The position numbers and the translations under genes are program-made. The notes beneath the pieces are model-generated. The model saw only the letters and a list, made by a program, of their open reading frames with translations, made no database searches and was not told the origin of the DNA. From Pseudomonadota bacterium (GTDB lineage: Bacteria > Pseudomonadota > Alphaproteobacteria > Rhizobiales > Aestuariivirgaceae), in the NCBI GenBank assembly GCA_963205315.1, contig CAUJIO010000069.1:1-64000 (forward strand): 64,000 nt of DNA, given 5' to 3'. Below are positions 45,131 through 54,211 of the stretch, in pieces (within the stretch, counting starts at the first letter, position 1; the number at the start of each line of letters is the position of its first letter).

Positions 45131-45218
45131 GGCCGCTCGCACGGCAAAAACGTCTGCCTCTTGCGCTGATTGGCGGGCCAGGAGCATGCTCGCACCCACT
45201 GACTTGGGAGTCGATGCA

Positions 45219-46085
45219 ATGGGCGATCTTGAAGCCGTGCGACAATACCTCGACGCCTGGACGAGGCGCGACGCAGACGCAATTCTGGCTACGCTGAACG
45301 ATGGCGGGTCCTATGAGGACCCGACAACAGGAGGGCCAATCTCCGGCGAGGCCATCCGTGCCTATGTGTCCGGCCTGTGGTCCGCGTTTCCCGATCTTTC
45401 TTTTGAGGATGTTGGTCTCGCCCAGACCGCCACGGATTCGGCTTCCGTGCAATGGATCATGCGCGGCACCAACACCAGCAGCATGATGGGGCTACCTCCA
45501 AGCGGCAAGGCGGTGATTCTGCGTGGGGCAGACTTCTTCACCCTGAGAGACGGTAAGATCCAAACCGTCACCGGCTATTTCGATCCGGGACAGGTGCCGC
45601 GTCAGATCGGCCTCAATGTTGTGGTGCAGCCGCATCAGGTAGGCCCCTTCAAATTTGGCGTTTCGACAGCGGTTCAGACTGGCAAGACACAGGAGCCAGG
45701 AGCGTTCTCGATCACGTATCTCGAGGCGAAAGATGCGGATTCAATTCAGAAAGTCCGCGAGGGGTCCCGCGCGTCCTTGATCGACATGCTCAAGATGGAT
45801 GGCTTCATCGGCGCCACGACCGCTGTGATCGGGACCCGCATGGTAACCATCAGCGCCTGGGATTCTCCAGAAGATTCGCGCCGCGTGATGAAGGAAGGCG
45901 CGCATTCTGAGGCCCAGAAGGGTTTCTACGACGGTTCCCTTGCGAGTCAGGGATATACCAGCGTGTGGACAAAGCATCGCGTCAACCCCTTCTTCATCCG
46001 CTGCGATGCCTGTGGAAGGATGAACCGTGGCGCCGGAATATGTTCTTGTGGCGCGAAACTTCCGGCTGCCGCACCCTATTGGTGA
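45219..46085 (+). CDS. SnoaL-like / ABM-like / zinc-ribbon fusion protein
   Basis: 288 residues. About 1-125 is an NTF2/SnoaL-like ester-cyclase fold (AVRQYLDAWTRRDADAI, GSYEDPTTGGPI, GADFFTLRDGKIQTVTGYFD). About 145-250 looks like a dimeric alpha/beta-barrel (ABM) domain (FSITYLEAKDADSIQKVREG, VTISAWDSPEDSRRVMKEGA). The end has four cysteines, Cys262, 265, 275, 277 (CxxC-x9-CxC), a zinc ribbon. GGGAG eight bases before the ATG at 45219 fixes the start. I do not know this combination. The role may be in detoxifying or sensing an aromatic. Confidence 0.75.
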   Translation: MGDLEAVRQYLDAWTRRDADAILATLNDGGSYEDPTTGGPISGEAIRAYVSGLWSAFPDLSFEDVGLAQTATDSASVQWIMRGTNTSSMMGLPPSGKAVILRGADFFTLRDGKIQTVTGYFDPGQVPRQIGLNVVVQPHQVGPFKFGVSTAVQTGKTQEPGAFSITYLEAKDADSIQKVREGSRASLIDMLKMDGFIGATTAVIGTRMVTISAWDSPEDSRRVMKEGAHSEAQKGFYDGSLASQGYTSVWTKHRVNPFFIRCDACGRMNRGAGICSCGAKLPAAAPYW

Positions 46086-46190
46086 GCGAAACGCAATCTT
46101 TTGATCTGGATCGTGGTTACCCGGCCGCTGATCGGCGAAGTTTGTGCGTCTTGACCATGCGACCCGCCAAATAATCACGGAGCCGAGACT

Positions 46191-47150
46191 GTGGATCTGC
46201 CGCCAACGACGGAACATGCACAGCACGAAAAGTTCGAACGGCTCGTTGCCGAGGCGGGGACGCTTCCTCCGGCCGCAACCGCCGTGGTGCATCCCTGCGA
46301 CGAAGCCTCGCTCGGTGGCGCGGTTGAAGCCGCGGCCGCCGGGCTGATCGTTCCGATCCTCGTCGGGCCCCGCCACAAGATCGAAGCCGTGGCTGCGGCC
46401 GCCGGTATCGACATCTCAGCTTTCCGGCTTGAAAGCACGCCGCACAGCCACGCAGCGGCCGAAAAGGCCGTCGAACTCGTCCGCCGCGGTGAAGCTGAAT
46501 TGCTCATGAAGGGCAGCCTTCACACCGACGAATTGATGCAGGAGGTGACGGCGCGCGATACCGGACTTCGCACCGCCCGCAGGATCAGCCATGTCTTCGT
46601 CATGGACGTGCCGACCTATCCCCGCACGCTGTTCATCACCGACGCCGCCATCAATATATTTCCCGATCTCGACGCCAAGCGCGACATCATCCAGAACGCC
46701 ATCGACCTGCATCACCAGATGGGTCTCGGCATGCCGCGCGTCGCAGTTCTTTCGGCGGTCGAGACCGTCACCACAAAAATTCCATCGACCATCGAGGCCG
46801 CGGCCCTGTGCAAGATGGCCGACCGCGCCCAGATCACCGGCGGCTTGGTCGATGGCCCGCTGGCCTTCGACAACGCCATCGATCCGGACGCAGCGCGAAT
46901 CAAGGGCATCGTTTCGGAAGTCGCCGGTCGCGCAGAAATCCTCGTGGTGCCGGATCTCGAGGCGGGCAACATGCTGGCCAAAAACCTGACCTTCCTGGCC
47001 AAGGCCGATGCGGCAGGAATCGTCCTGGGCGCGCGCGTGCCGATCATTCTCACGTCCCGCGCCGACTCCCTCCGCTCGCGTCTTGCATCGTGCGCCGTGG
47101 CGGTCACCGTAGTCGACGCCCGGCGCAAGGCCGCGCTCGTAACGGCCTAG
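46191..47150 (+). CDS. Phosphate acetyl/butyryltransferase-like protein
   Basis: 319 residues from a GTG with GGAG nine bases upstream. The Pta/Ptb fold is clear: LLMKGSLHTDELMQ, MDVPTYPRTLFITDAAINIFPD and ITGGLVDGPLAFDNAI. It exchanges an acyl group between CoA and phosphate. It corresponds to the acyltransferase half of the bifunctional MaoC-Pta proteins of Rhizobiales, here without the hydratase half, and no acetate kinase gene is adjacent. Confidence 0.88.
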   Translation: MDLPPTTEHAQHEKFERLVAEAGTLPPAATAVVHPCDEASLGGAVEAAAAGLIVPILVGPRHKIEAVAAAAGIDISAFRLESTPHSHAAAEKAVELVRRGEAELLMKGSLHTDELMQEVTARDTGLRTARRISHVFVMDVPTYPRTLFITDAAINIFPDLDAKRDIIQNAIDLHHQMGLGMPRVAVLSAVETVTTKIPSTIEAAALCKMADRAQITGGLVDGPLAFDNAIDPDAARIKGIVSEVAGRAEILVVPDLEAGNMLAKNLTFLAKADAAGIVLGARVPIILTSRADSLRSRLASCAVAVTVVDARRKAALVTA

Positions 47151-47155
47151 CGAAT

Positions 47156-47248
47156 TGGGCGAGCAAGTGGAATCACTTGCGAAGCGAAAAGTGCGCAAGA
47201 TTCAAAGTGATCGAGCAACTTGTCGGCGCTCAATTGAGCGCCGGTTGC
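47156..47248. repeat. Dispersed intergenic hairpin repeat, copy 2
   Basis: About 93 bp, matching copy 1 at 38197-38266. It holds the hairpin GCAAGTG-GAAT-CACTTGC (47163-47180) and a second perfect 18-bp palindrome GGCGCTCAATTGAGCGCC (47225-47242), flanked by GCAAC and GGTTGC. It fills the gap between two convergent genes and may end both transcripts. Confidence 0.85.
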
Positions 47249-47249
47249 C

Positions 47250-48008
47250 CTAGATCTTCACACCTTTCGAGGCGAGATAGTCCAGAAACGATTGAACCTT
47301 GGCTGGCGGCACTTCTTTCACCGCACCAATGGGCAGGTCATCCAGTATGAACGGTCCGTACTGTACCCGGATCAATCGGTTCACGACGCAGCCGAAATGC
47401 TCCATCAATTTGCGAATCTCGCGATTCTTGCCCTCGGTGAGCACGCAGCGGTACCAGCTGTTGGAACGGCCGCTTTTTCCATATTCCTCGACGAACTCCG
47501 CACCCCGATAGCTGACGCCGTCGATGGTCACACCTTCCGCCAGTGCCGCGATGTTTTCCGGACTCAATGCACCGCGCACCCGCACGCGGTAGACGCGGGA
47601 CAGCGCAGTATCCGGACTCATCATCGCCTGCGCCAGCGGGCCGTCCGACGTAAGCAGCAACAATCCCTCGCTGTTGACGTCGAGCCTGCCGATATTCATC
47701 ACCCGCGGCATGGTGGCGGGCCATTTCGGCGGCTTCAAGGACGGCAGGTCGAAAATGGTGGGCCGGCCCTTGTGATCGCGGTGCGTCACCAGAACATCGA
47801 TGGGCTTGTTCAGCACAAACAGGCGCGGCAGCGGCTTGGTCTCGGGCGCCACGGCGCGCCCATCGACGCAAACCTCATCGCCCGCCTCGACCGGCGTGGT
47901 GGCAAGCGCCTTGACACCATTCACGCTGACGCGGCCCTCCGCCACCATGCGCTCGGCCTCGCGGCGGCTGCCGATGCCCGCCTTCTGCAAATAGACATTG
48001 AGGCGCAT
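47250..48008 (-). CDS. rluB: 23S rRNA pseudouridine synthase (RluB family)
   Basis: 252 residues. An N-terminal S4 RNA-binding domain (about 1-60) is followed by the catalytic domain with GRLDVNSEGLLLLTSDG (catalytic Asp) and KNREIRKLMEHFG. It isomerises a uridine in 23S rRNA. It starts ten bases after moaD. The exact site (RluB versus RluE/RsuA) is not settled from sequence, but an S4 domain plus this length favours RluB. Confidence 0.9.
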   Translation of the reverse strand: MRLNVYLQKAGIGSRREAERMVAEGRVSVNGVKALATTPVEAGDEVCVDGRAVAPETKPLPRLFVLNKPIDVLVTHRDHKGRPTIFDLPSLKPPKWPATMPRVMNIGRLDVNSEGLLLLTSDGPLAQAMMSPDTALSRVYRVRVRGALSPENIAALAEGVTIDGVSYRGAEFVEEYGKSGRSNSWYRCVLTEGKNREIRKLMEHFGCVVNRLIRVQYGPFILDDLPIGAVKEVPPAKVQSFLDYLASKGVKI

Positions 48009-48018
48009 GAACCGTGTC

Positions 48019-48270
48019 TCAGCCGCCGGTCACAGGCGGAAAGAAGGCAACTTCGACCGCCCCTGCCAGCGGCGCATCGAGCGGCACGTGGTTCTGGTTG
48101 ATCGCCGCCCTCACCGTCGAGCGCTGCGCAAACGCCGCAGCAAGTGCTGCATCCTTCTCGCTCAGAAAATCGATCAGTTCACGGATGGTCTTGACTGTCT
48201 CGGGAACGTCGATCTCTTCCGAGCCACGGCCCGCGATCTGTCGGATACGCGCGAAATACAGGATCTTCAT
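48019..48270 (-). CDS. moaD: Molybdopterin synthase sulfur carrier subunit
   Basis: 83 residues of the ubiquitin-like fold ending in PPVTGG, whose terminal Gly is the thiocarboxylate carrier. It feeds sulfur to molybdopterin synthase with MoaE. In many alphaproteobacteria moaE follows; here it is replaced by rluB, so moaE must lie elsewhere. The ATG at 48270 lies one base after the pgsA stop. Confidence 0.93.
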   Translation of the reverse strand: MKILYFARIRQIAGRGSEEIDVPETVKTIRELIDFLSEKDAALAAAFAQRSTVRAAINQNHVPLDAPLAGAVEVAFFPPVTGG

Positions 48271-48271
48271 G

Positions 48272-48877
48272 CTAGTCCACAACGTGCCGGATGCCGGCGC
48301 GGAAATAATCATAACCCGTATAAAGCGTCAGCCCTGCCGCCACCCACAACATGGCGATGCCGACTGTGGTGACGACCGGCAAGCTGGGGAACAGCGCGTC
48401 GCCAGCCGGGCCGGCAATCAGGAAGCCAATGGCGACGAGCTGCACTGTGGTTTTCCACTTGGCGATCTGCGTGACCGGAACCGACACCTGCAATTCGCCC
48501 AGATATTCGCGCAGGCCGGAGACCAGCACTTCGCGCGACAGAATGATGATGGCCGCCCAGATATGGCCGCCGCGCAGGATATCGTCAGCACAAAGCACCA
48601 ACAGCACCACGGCCACCAAAACCTTGTCGGCAATCGGATCCAGCATGCGGCCAAGCGACGACTGTTGCTGCCACTTGCGCGCCAGATAGCCGTCCAGGAA
48701 ATCGGTGATCGCAGCGACGACATAGATGCCAAGTGCAATCCAGCGCGCAGTGGAGCCGCTCCACAGCAACAAGCCGGCCACCACCGGAACCGCAACGATG
48801 CGGCCATAGGTGAGCATATTCGGCAGGTTCCAGACCTTCGAATACGGCGCCATCTTTGGTGTTTCCAGTCCCGTCAT
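48272..48877 (-). CDS. pgsA: CDP-diacylglycerol--glycerol-3-phosphate 3-phosphatidyltransferase
   Basis: 201 residues, several membrane helices. It makes phosphatidylglycerol phosphate. The CDP-alcohol phosphatidyltransferase motif is DFLDGYLARKWQQQSSLGRMLDPIADK near 59-85 (D-G-x2-A-R-x8-G-x3-D-x3-D). The start at 48877 is preferred over a frame running back into uvrC. It starts 7 bp after uvrC. Confidence 0.95.
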   Translation of the reverse strand: MTGLETPKMAPYSKVWNLPNMLTYGRIVAVPVVAGLLLWSGSTARWIALGIYVVAAITDFLDGYLARKWQQQSSLGRMLDPIADKVLVAVVLLVLCADDILRGGHIWAAIIILSREVLVSGLREYLGELQVSVPVTQIAKWKTTVQLVAIGFLIAGPAGDALFPSLPVVTTVGIAMLWVAAGLTLYTGYDYFRAGIRHVVD

Positions 48878-48884
48878 CGCCCGT

Positions 48885-50765
48885 TCACTCTGCACCCTCG
48901 TGGAAGTGGTCGTAAATCGCCTGTGCCAGCGACGTACTGACGCCGTCCACGCCGGCAAGGTCAGTTACGCTTGCCCGTGACACTGCTTTGGCCGAACCGA
49001 AGGCTTGCAGCAAGGCCTTCTTGCGCAACGGCCCTATTCCAGCGATCTCGTCCAGTGGATTGACGCCGATGGCCTTGGAGCGCCTCGCCCGGTGCGACCC
49101 GATCGCAAACCGGTGCGCCTCGTCGCGCAGCCGCTGGATGTAATAGAGCACCGGATCGCGCCCCTCGAGCATGAAGGACGGTTTGCCCTCGACATAGAAA
49201 TGCTCGCGGCCCGCATCGCGGTCGGGACCCTTGGCCACACCGGCAATCGGCAGGTCTCCGAGCCCAAGCTCGGTCAATACCGATCGTGCCGCCGAAAGCT
49301 GCCCTTGTCCGCCGTCGATCAGCACGAGATCGGGCCAGGCCTGAACCCCGCCCGAGGCGTCCTCCGCGCGGTCGCCCTGCTCTTTCAAAAGCCGGCTGAA
49401 CCTTCTCGTCAGCACCTCGCGCATCATTGCGAAATCGTCCGATCCGATATCCTCGGTCTTGATATTGAACTTGCGGTATTGCGACTTGATGAATCCGTCC
49501 GGCCCGGCGACGATCATGCCCCCGACCGGATTTGTGCCCTGGATATGCGAGTTGTCATAAACCTCGATGCGGCCCGGCACATCGGCCAGGCCGAATACCC
49601 GCTGCACGCCTTCCAGCAATTTCGCCTGACTGGAGGATTCCGCCATTTTCCGTCCCAACGCTTCACGCGCATTGGTGACGGCATGCTCGACCAGGCTGGC
49701 CTTCTCGCCGCGTTGCGGCACAACCACCTCGACCTTGCGCCCCGCCAGCGTCGATAGCGCCTCCTCCAGCAATGCCCGTTCCTCGATGTCATGCGAGAGC
49801 AACACCAGTGCCGGCACCGGCTTGTCGTCATAGAATTGCGCCAGGAAAGACGCGAAGATTTCGGGCGTCTCCAAAGACCGGTCAGCCTTGGGGTAATAGG
49901 CTCGGTTGCCCCAGTTCTGGTAGGAGCGGAAGAAGAACACCTGGATGCAGGTCTGGCCACCCTCCTGCGCCAGCCCGAACACATCGGCTTCGGCGACGCT
50001 CTGCGGGTTGATGCCTTGCGTCTGGGTAACGAAACTCATGGCCTGGATGCGGTCGCGGTAGGTGGCGGCCCGCTCGAAATCCAGAGCCTCCGCCGCCGCC
50101 TCCATCTGCCTTGCCAGATCGGCCTTCACCGACTGGCTCCTGCCGTTCAGGAAGTCCTCGGCTTCCATCGCCAGGGCATCATAGGCGGCCGGCTCGATGT
50201 AGCCGACACAGGGCGCTGAGCAGCGCTTGATCTGGTACAGCAGGCACGGCCTTGTCCGGTTGTTGTAGACGCTGTCGGTGCAGGTGCGGATGAGAAACGC
50301 CTTCTGCAGCGTGTTGATCGCCCGGTTGACCGATCCGGCGGAGGCAAACGGCCCGAAGTAGCTCCCCTTCCGGTTGCGCGCCCCCCGATGCTTCGCCAGC
50401 TGCGCCACGGCATGGTCGCGGGCGATCAGGATATAGGGAAACGACTTGTCGTCGCGCAGCACCACATTGAAGCGGGGCCTCAGTTTCTTGATCAGATTGG
50501 CTTCCAGCAGCAACGCCTCGGCTTCCGTGCTGGTGGTCACGAACTCCATGTTGACGGTGAGCGAGATCATCGCTGCAATCCGGTTGGTGTGGCCGAAGGG
50601 GCGGGTGTAGTTCGCCACCCGGTTTTTCAGGTTCCGCGCCTTGCCGACATAGATGACGTCGCCCTTGGCGTCATACATGCGATAGACACCTGGCTTGCCG
50701 GGAAGCCGGGTGACGAAATCGCGGATGATCTCCGGTCCGGAGGGTGAGTCGGCGGCGTCAGTCAT
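48885..50765 (-). CDS. uvrC: UvrABC system protein C
   Basis: 626 residues. It makes both incisions of nucleotide excision repair after UvrB (2562-4838) marks the lesion. Order: GIY-YIG domain ([20 protein letters not shown], about 26-50), Cys-rich region ([15 protein letters not shown]), UVR domain near 215-250, RNase H-like nuclease ([28 protein letters not shown]) and C-terminal helix-hairpin-helix ([19 protein letters not shown]). Upstream of pgsA-moaD-rluB. Confidence 0.97.
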   Translation of the reverse strand: MTDAADSPSGPEIIRDFVTRLPGKPGVYRMYDAKGDVIYVGKARNLKNRVANYTRPFGHTNRIAAMISLTVNMEFVTTSTEAEALLLEANLIKKLRPRFNVVLRDDKSFPYILIARDHAVAQLAKHRGARNRKGSYFGPFASAGSVNRAINTLQKAFLIRTCTDSVYNNRTRPCLLYQIKRCSAPCVGYIEPAAYDALAMEAEDFLNGRSQSVKADLARQMEAAAEALDFERAATYRDRIQAMSFVTQTQGINPQSVAEADVFGLAQEGGQTCIQVFFFRSYQNWGNRAYYPKADRSLETPEIFASFLAQFYDDKPVPALVLLSHDIEERALLEEALSTLAGRKVEVVVPQRGEKASLVEHAVTNAREALGRKMAESSSQAKLLEGVQRVFGLADVPGRIEVYDNSHIQGTNPVGGMIVAGPDGFIKSQYRKFNIKTEDIGSDDFAMMREVLTRRFSRLLKEQGDRAEDASGGVQAWPDLVLIDGGQGQLSAARSVLTELGLGDLPIAGVAKGPDRDAGREHFYVEGKPSFMLEGRDPVLYYIQRLRDEAHRFAIGSHRARRSKAIGVNPLDEIAGIGPLRKKALLQAFGSAKAVSRASVTDLAGVDGVSTSLAQAIYDHFHEGAE

Positions 50766-50869
50766 GTCAGCGCATATAGGATGGCAGACGGGCGGACGAC
50801 AACCGTCAGCAGCCCGGCTGGTGACCAGGCCGGGTGGTGGCTCGATGACCGGAAGAACCCGCGCCGCAA

Positions 50870-51271
50870 TCAGCGCGCCCGCTCGATCTCCACGCCGACA
50901 CTGCGGGCGTTCTTGATGATGTCGGGCTTTTCAACGCGCACCCGGGCCGCCATCACCCGCTTGTCGCGCAGGCACGCGGCGGCGATCTTTTCGCAGAGCG
51001 TCTCGATGAGGTTGATGTGACCCTCGGCGACGATCGCCTCGACCTTTTTCACCACGATCTCGTAGGACACGACATGGCCGATGTCGTCGTCCTTGGGTCC
51101 TGCACCTTCGGTTACGGACAAGTCGATGTTGACGACGATACGCTGCGGCTTGACCTTTTCCTGATCATAGATACCGATCAGCGCCATCAGGTCGAGATCG
51201 CGCACGAACACATGGCGAAGCCCCGAGGCCGCGCTGGCGACATGGTGGCTGATGATGGGTTTCTTGTTCAC
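50870..51271 (-). CDS. folB: Dihydroneopterin aldolase
   Basis: 133 residues from a GTG that overlaps the SDR stop by 4 bp (GTGA). It cleaves dihydroneopterin in folate synthesis. [42 protein letters not shown] and [16 protein letters not shown] are FolB blocks; the usual active-site Glu lies in the IYDQEK region. Its N-terminus is about 15 residues longer than usual. Last gene of the DUF1285 to folB block; 104 bp before uvrC. Confidence 0.92.
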   Translation of the reverse strand: MNKKPIISHHVASAASGLRHVFVRDLDLMALIGIYDQEKVKPQRIVVNIDLSVTEGAGPKDDDIGHVVSYEIVVKKVEAIVAEGHINLIETLCEKIAAACLRDKRVMAARVRVEKPDIIKNARSVGVEIERAR

Positions 51272-52020
51272 TCGGTGACCTCCATGACGTCCGGCGTCTG
51301 CCACACCAGATGCTGCCCGCCGTCGAGCGCGATCATCTGGCCGGTGAGGGCCGGTTGCGACAATATGAATTTGACCGCCGCGGAGATTTCCTCCGGCGAC
51401 GTGCCGCGGCCCAGAAGCGTCAGCCTGGCCTGTTTGTCGAATTCCGCCTGGTCCATACGGGCGCTGGGCAGTGCCGGACCGGGTCCGATGGCATTGACGC
51501 GGATGCGCGGCGCCAATGCCTGCGCCAGCGTCCGTGTCGCCGTCCACAGGGCCGATTTCGACATGGTGTAGGAGAAAAACTTGGGGTTCAGCTTCCACAC
51601 CCGCTGATCGATGATCGAGATGATGCTGCCTTCATGCTCTTTCGGCAATTGCCGGGCGAAGGCCTGGCTGAGGAACACCGGCGCCCGCAGGTTGGTGTCG
51701 AGATGCTCGGCCCAGCTGGCCTGGGTGATCGAGCCCACTTCATCGGGTTCGAACAGCGAGGCATTGTTGATCAGGCAGGTGAGCCCGCCCAGCGCGACGG
51801 AGGCCTCGCCGATCAGCCGGTCCGGCACATCGGCATCCGAGAGATCTCCGCGCACGATGACGCTGCGGCGCCCCATGCCGCGGATCTCGGCCGCAACCGC
51901 TTCGGCCTCGCTGATCGACGCGTTGCAATGCACGGCCACGTCCCAGCCATCGGCCGCGAAATCCAGCGCCAGCCGGCGTCCGATGCGCTTTGCTGATCCG
52001 GTGACCAGAACGGATTTCAT
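51268..52020 (-). CDS. SDR oxidoreductase, pteridine-reductase-like (FolM/PTR1)
   Basis: 250 residues. NADPH loop TGSAKRIGRR (7-16), with Arg at the cofactor 2'-phosphate site as in FolM/PTR1, then NNAS and the catalytic set Asp138, Tyr151, Lys155. Asp in place of the usual SDR Ser, 13 residues before Tyr, is the pteridine reductase pattern. It reduces dihydropterins. Coupling to folB (4-bp overlap) supports a role in pterin metabolism. Confidence 0.88.
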   Translation of the reverse strand: MKSVLVTGSAKRIGRRLALDFAADGWDVAVHCNASISEAEAVAAEIRGMGRRSVIVRGDLSDADVPDRLIGEASVALGGLTCLINNASLFEPDEVGSITQASWAEHLDTNLRAPVFLSQAFARQLPKEHEGSIISIIDQRVWKLNPKFFSYTMSKSALWTATRTLAQALAPRIRVNAIGPGPALPSARMDQAEFDKQARLTLLGRGTSPEEISAAVKFILSQPALTGQMIALDGGQHLVWQTPDVMEVTE

Positions 52021-52025
52021 GCGCG

Positions 52026-52394
52026 TCACGGCTTGGGCATCAGGATCACATAGTGCTTTCGCACCTTTTTCACAGTTTCCCACGTGCCCTTGAAGCCGGC
52101 AGGAATAATGAAGGCGTCTCCCTTCTTCACCGTCCAGGACTTGCCCTTGTCATTGGTGAGGATGGCCTTGCCCTCGATGAAATGGCAAAACTCCCATTCT
52201 TCATAGGCGACGTTCACCTTGCCTGGCGTCGATTCCCAAATGCCGCAATAAAGCCGGTCATCCTCGCCGGTGAAGTGGTTCCAGGTTTTTGTATCGTATT
52301 TTCCCTTGATCAGCTTCTCGGGGTCAGCCTTGCCCTTTTGGACCGCCGGCGCAGATTTGCCCTTGGTCTTCATCACCAGAATGTCAGCCACCAT
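52026..52394 (-). CDS. Cupin-domain protein
   Basis: 122 residues, one small beta-barrel. YEEWEFCHFIEGKAILTND and GDAFIIPAGFKGTWETVKKVRKHYVIL correspond to cupin motifs 1 and 2, but the usual His-x-His pair is replaced (FCHF), so metal binding is uncertain. Resembles the cupin_3 (DUF861) group. GGGAG precedes the ATG at 52394 by four bases, which decides it over an ATG at 52412; start overlaps the cca end by 11 bp. Confidence 0.85.
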   Translation of the reverse strand: MVADILVMKTKGKSAPAVQKGKADPEKLIKGKYDTKTWNHFTGEDDRLYCGIWESTPGKVNVAYEEWEFCHFIEGKAILTNDKGKSWTVKKGDAFIIPAGFKGTWETVKKVRKHYVILMPKP

Positions 52395-53583
52395 CTTTCT
52401 CCCATGCCACACGTTTCAGCAATTCCGTTTTGCCGGACTTGAAATCCGACGCAACCCACCAGTCTTCGAGCTGCCTGAGCTGCAAACCCAGATCCGGTCC
52501 AGCGGTCACGCCTGCCGCAATCAGGTCGCGGCCTGAAACTGGCATGACCGGGATCGGCCATCGGTCGGGCAGCCTCAACAGCCGCTTCCAGGACCGATCG
52601 TCCAGCGCGGCCTTCGATCGCGCCCACCCGATGCGCACGAGATCGCGCCACGCCTCGGGCCCGATATGATACAGGACCGCCCGCTGCTCGCTCGGCCGCA
52701 GCGCAGGCGACGGTGCCATAAGCGAGGTGATGGCTTCGATCCGCTTGCCCTCCGCATTTGAAAGCCGCCAGCGCTCCCGCATCGTCAGCGGCTCCGCACT
52801 CAGCACCGCCAGCCGCAGCAGCGGATCAGGCGGCAGGCGCCCGATCGTCCGCCAATTCTCCGTATACGGAAGAAGGTGTGAAAGGATACCGCTTCTGGCC
52901 ATCAGCTTCAGCGTCGGCACGGCTCCGGGTGCTGCCATCAGCTTGAACATCTCTTGGCGGACGCGCTCAGCCGACAACCCGTCGAGCCCCTTGCGATGCC
53001 GGATACAGGCGTCCAGTCCACTCTTGTCGGGAGCACCTTTGCCAAATCGCGCATGAAACCGGAAAAAGCGCAGAACACGCAGGTAATCTTCCTCGATGCG
53101 TTGCGAGGGACTGCCGACAAAGATGATTCTCCTTCTCAGCGCATCTCGGTAACCATCTGTAAAGTCATATATTTTTCCGCGCGCATCGCAGTACATCGCA
53201 TTCATCGTAAAGTCGCGGCGCATGGCATCGGCCTGCCAGTCGTCGGTGAATTTGACTTTGGCGCGGCGCCCATCCGTCTCGACGTCATGGCGCAGTGTCG
53301 TGACTTCGTAGGTGTGGTGATCGCTGACCACCGTCACCGTTCCATGATCGATGCCTGTGGGGTGGACATGCAGGCCAGACGCCGCACAAACCTCAGTCAC
53401 GCGCTCGGGTGACAGCGTCGTTGCGACATCGATCTCGGTGATGGGTACTTTCAATAGCGCATTTCGCACCGCTCCGCCCGCCACGCGCGCTTCACCGCCG
53501 GCCTCCGCAATCAAATGCAGGACACGCTGCAGCGACGGCGTTCTCAGCCATCGGGCACGCGACAGGGAGGGCAACTTACGCAT
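52384..53583 (-). CDS. cca: CCA tRNA nucleotidyltransferase
   Basis: 399 residues. It adds or repairs the CCA end of tRNAs. The nucleotidyltransferase core has RVAGGAVRNALL and EIDVATT (metal-binding Asp), then RRDFTMNAMYCD, GSPSQRIEEDYLRVLRFFRFHARFG and the C-terminal RNA-binding domain. The start at 53583 is used since the ATG seven codons earlier overlaps the Nudix gene more. Overlaps Nudix by 8 bp. Confidence 0.95.
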   Translation of the reverse strand: MRKLPSLSRARWLRTPSLQRVLHLIAEAGGEARVAGGAVRNALLKVPITEIDVATTLSPERVTEVCAASGLHVHPTGIDHGTVTVVSDHHTYEVTTLRHDVETDGRRAKVKFTDDWQADAMRRDFTMNAMYCDARGKIYDFTDGYRDALRRRIIFVGSPSQRIEEDYLRVLRFFRFHARFGKGAPDKSGLDACIRHRKGLDGLSAERVRQEMFKLMAAPGAVPTLKLMARSGILSHLLPYTENWRTIGRLPPDPLLRLAVLSAEPLTMRERWRLSNAEGKRIEAITSLMAPSPALRPSEQRAVLYHIGPEAWRDLVRIGWARSKAALDDRSWKRLLRLPDRWPIPVMPVSGRDLIAAGVTAGPDLGLQLRQLEDWWVASDFKSGKTELLKRVAWEKDGG

Positions 53584-54211
53584 TCCGGCCATAGACCAGT
53601 GCATACAGATTTCTGATCATGCCGGCAGTGGCTCCCCAGATGTAGCGGCCCTCATAGGGCATGGCATAGTAGAAGCGCTCCCGGCCCTGCCACTCGCGCG
53701 AATGCCGCTCATGATGCTGCGGATCCATCAGGAATGACAAGGGCACTTCGAAAACATCGGCCACCTCTCCTTCGTGCGGGGTGACGGTGAACCCCGGGCG
53801 CAACAATCCGACGACAGGAATGACGCGATAGCTGGTGCCGGTCAGATAGGTATCGAGATAGCCCAGCGGTTCGACAAAGTCCCTTGCGATACCGGTTTCC
53901 TCCTCGGTTTCGCGCAGCGCCGCAGCGACCGGGCTCGCGTCTCCGGCATCGATGCGCCCACCAGGGAATGCCACTTGTCCCGCATGGCGCGACAAATGTG
54001 CCGTGCGCTGGGTCAGCAGCATCGACAGTCCCGCTGCGCGCGGCACGAGTGGCACCAGCACGGCGGCGGGCTTCGGCACCACCCCGTCTGGAATGATACG
54101 GGCATCGGGGTTCAAGTCATCGTCGCTGCGCCGCGCCACATCTGCTGGCGCGGCATGGAGCAACGCCATCGCGCGGCCCCGGAATTCATCTTCATCAAAG
54201 CGAAAGCTCAC
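53576..54211 (-). CDS. Nudix CoA pyrophosphatase (NudL-like)
   Basis: 211 residues from a GTG that overlaps the DUF1285 stop (GTGA). UPF0035 signature LLTQRTAHLSRHAGQVAFPGG near 87-107 precedes a Nudix box GGRIDAGDASPVAAALRETEEETG, with the first Glu replaced by Asp as is common in this subgroup. It cleaves CoA and acyl-CoAs to 4'-phosphopantetheine. It belongs to the DUF1285 / Nudix / cca block. Confidence 0.9.
   Translation of the reverse strand: MSFRFDEDEFRGRAMALLHAAPADVARRSDDDLNPDARIIPDGVVPKPAAVLVPLVPRAAGLSMLLTQRTAHLSRHAGQVAFPGGRIDAGDASPVAAALRETEEETGIARDFVEPLGYLDTYLTGTSYRVIPVVGLLRPGFTVTPHEGEVADVFEVPLSFLMDPQHHERHSREWQGRERFYYAMPYEGRYIWGATAGMIRNLYALVYGRNA

Noticed and set aside
44222-45199. 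325-codon minus-strand frame across ilvE
   Set aside because: Antisense shadow of ilvE; no recognisable domain.
47156-47198. Start of a 260-codon minus-strand frame running into the acyltransferase gene
   Set aside because: Its N-terminal peptide comes from the dispersed repeat, and the same peptide appears opposite copy 1.
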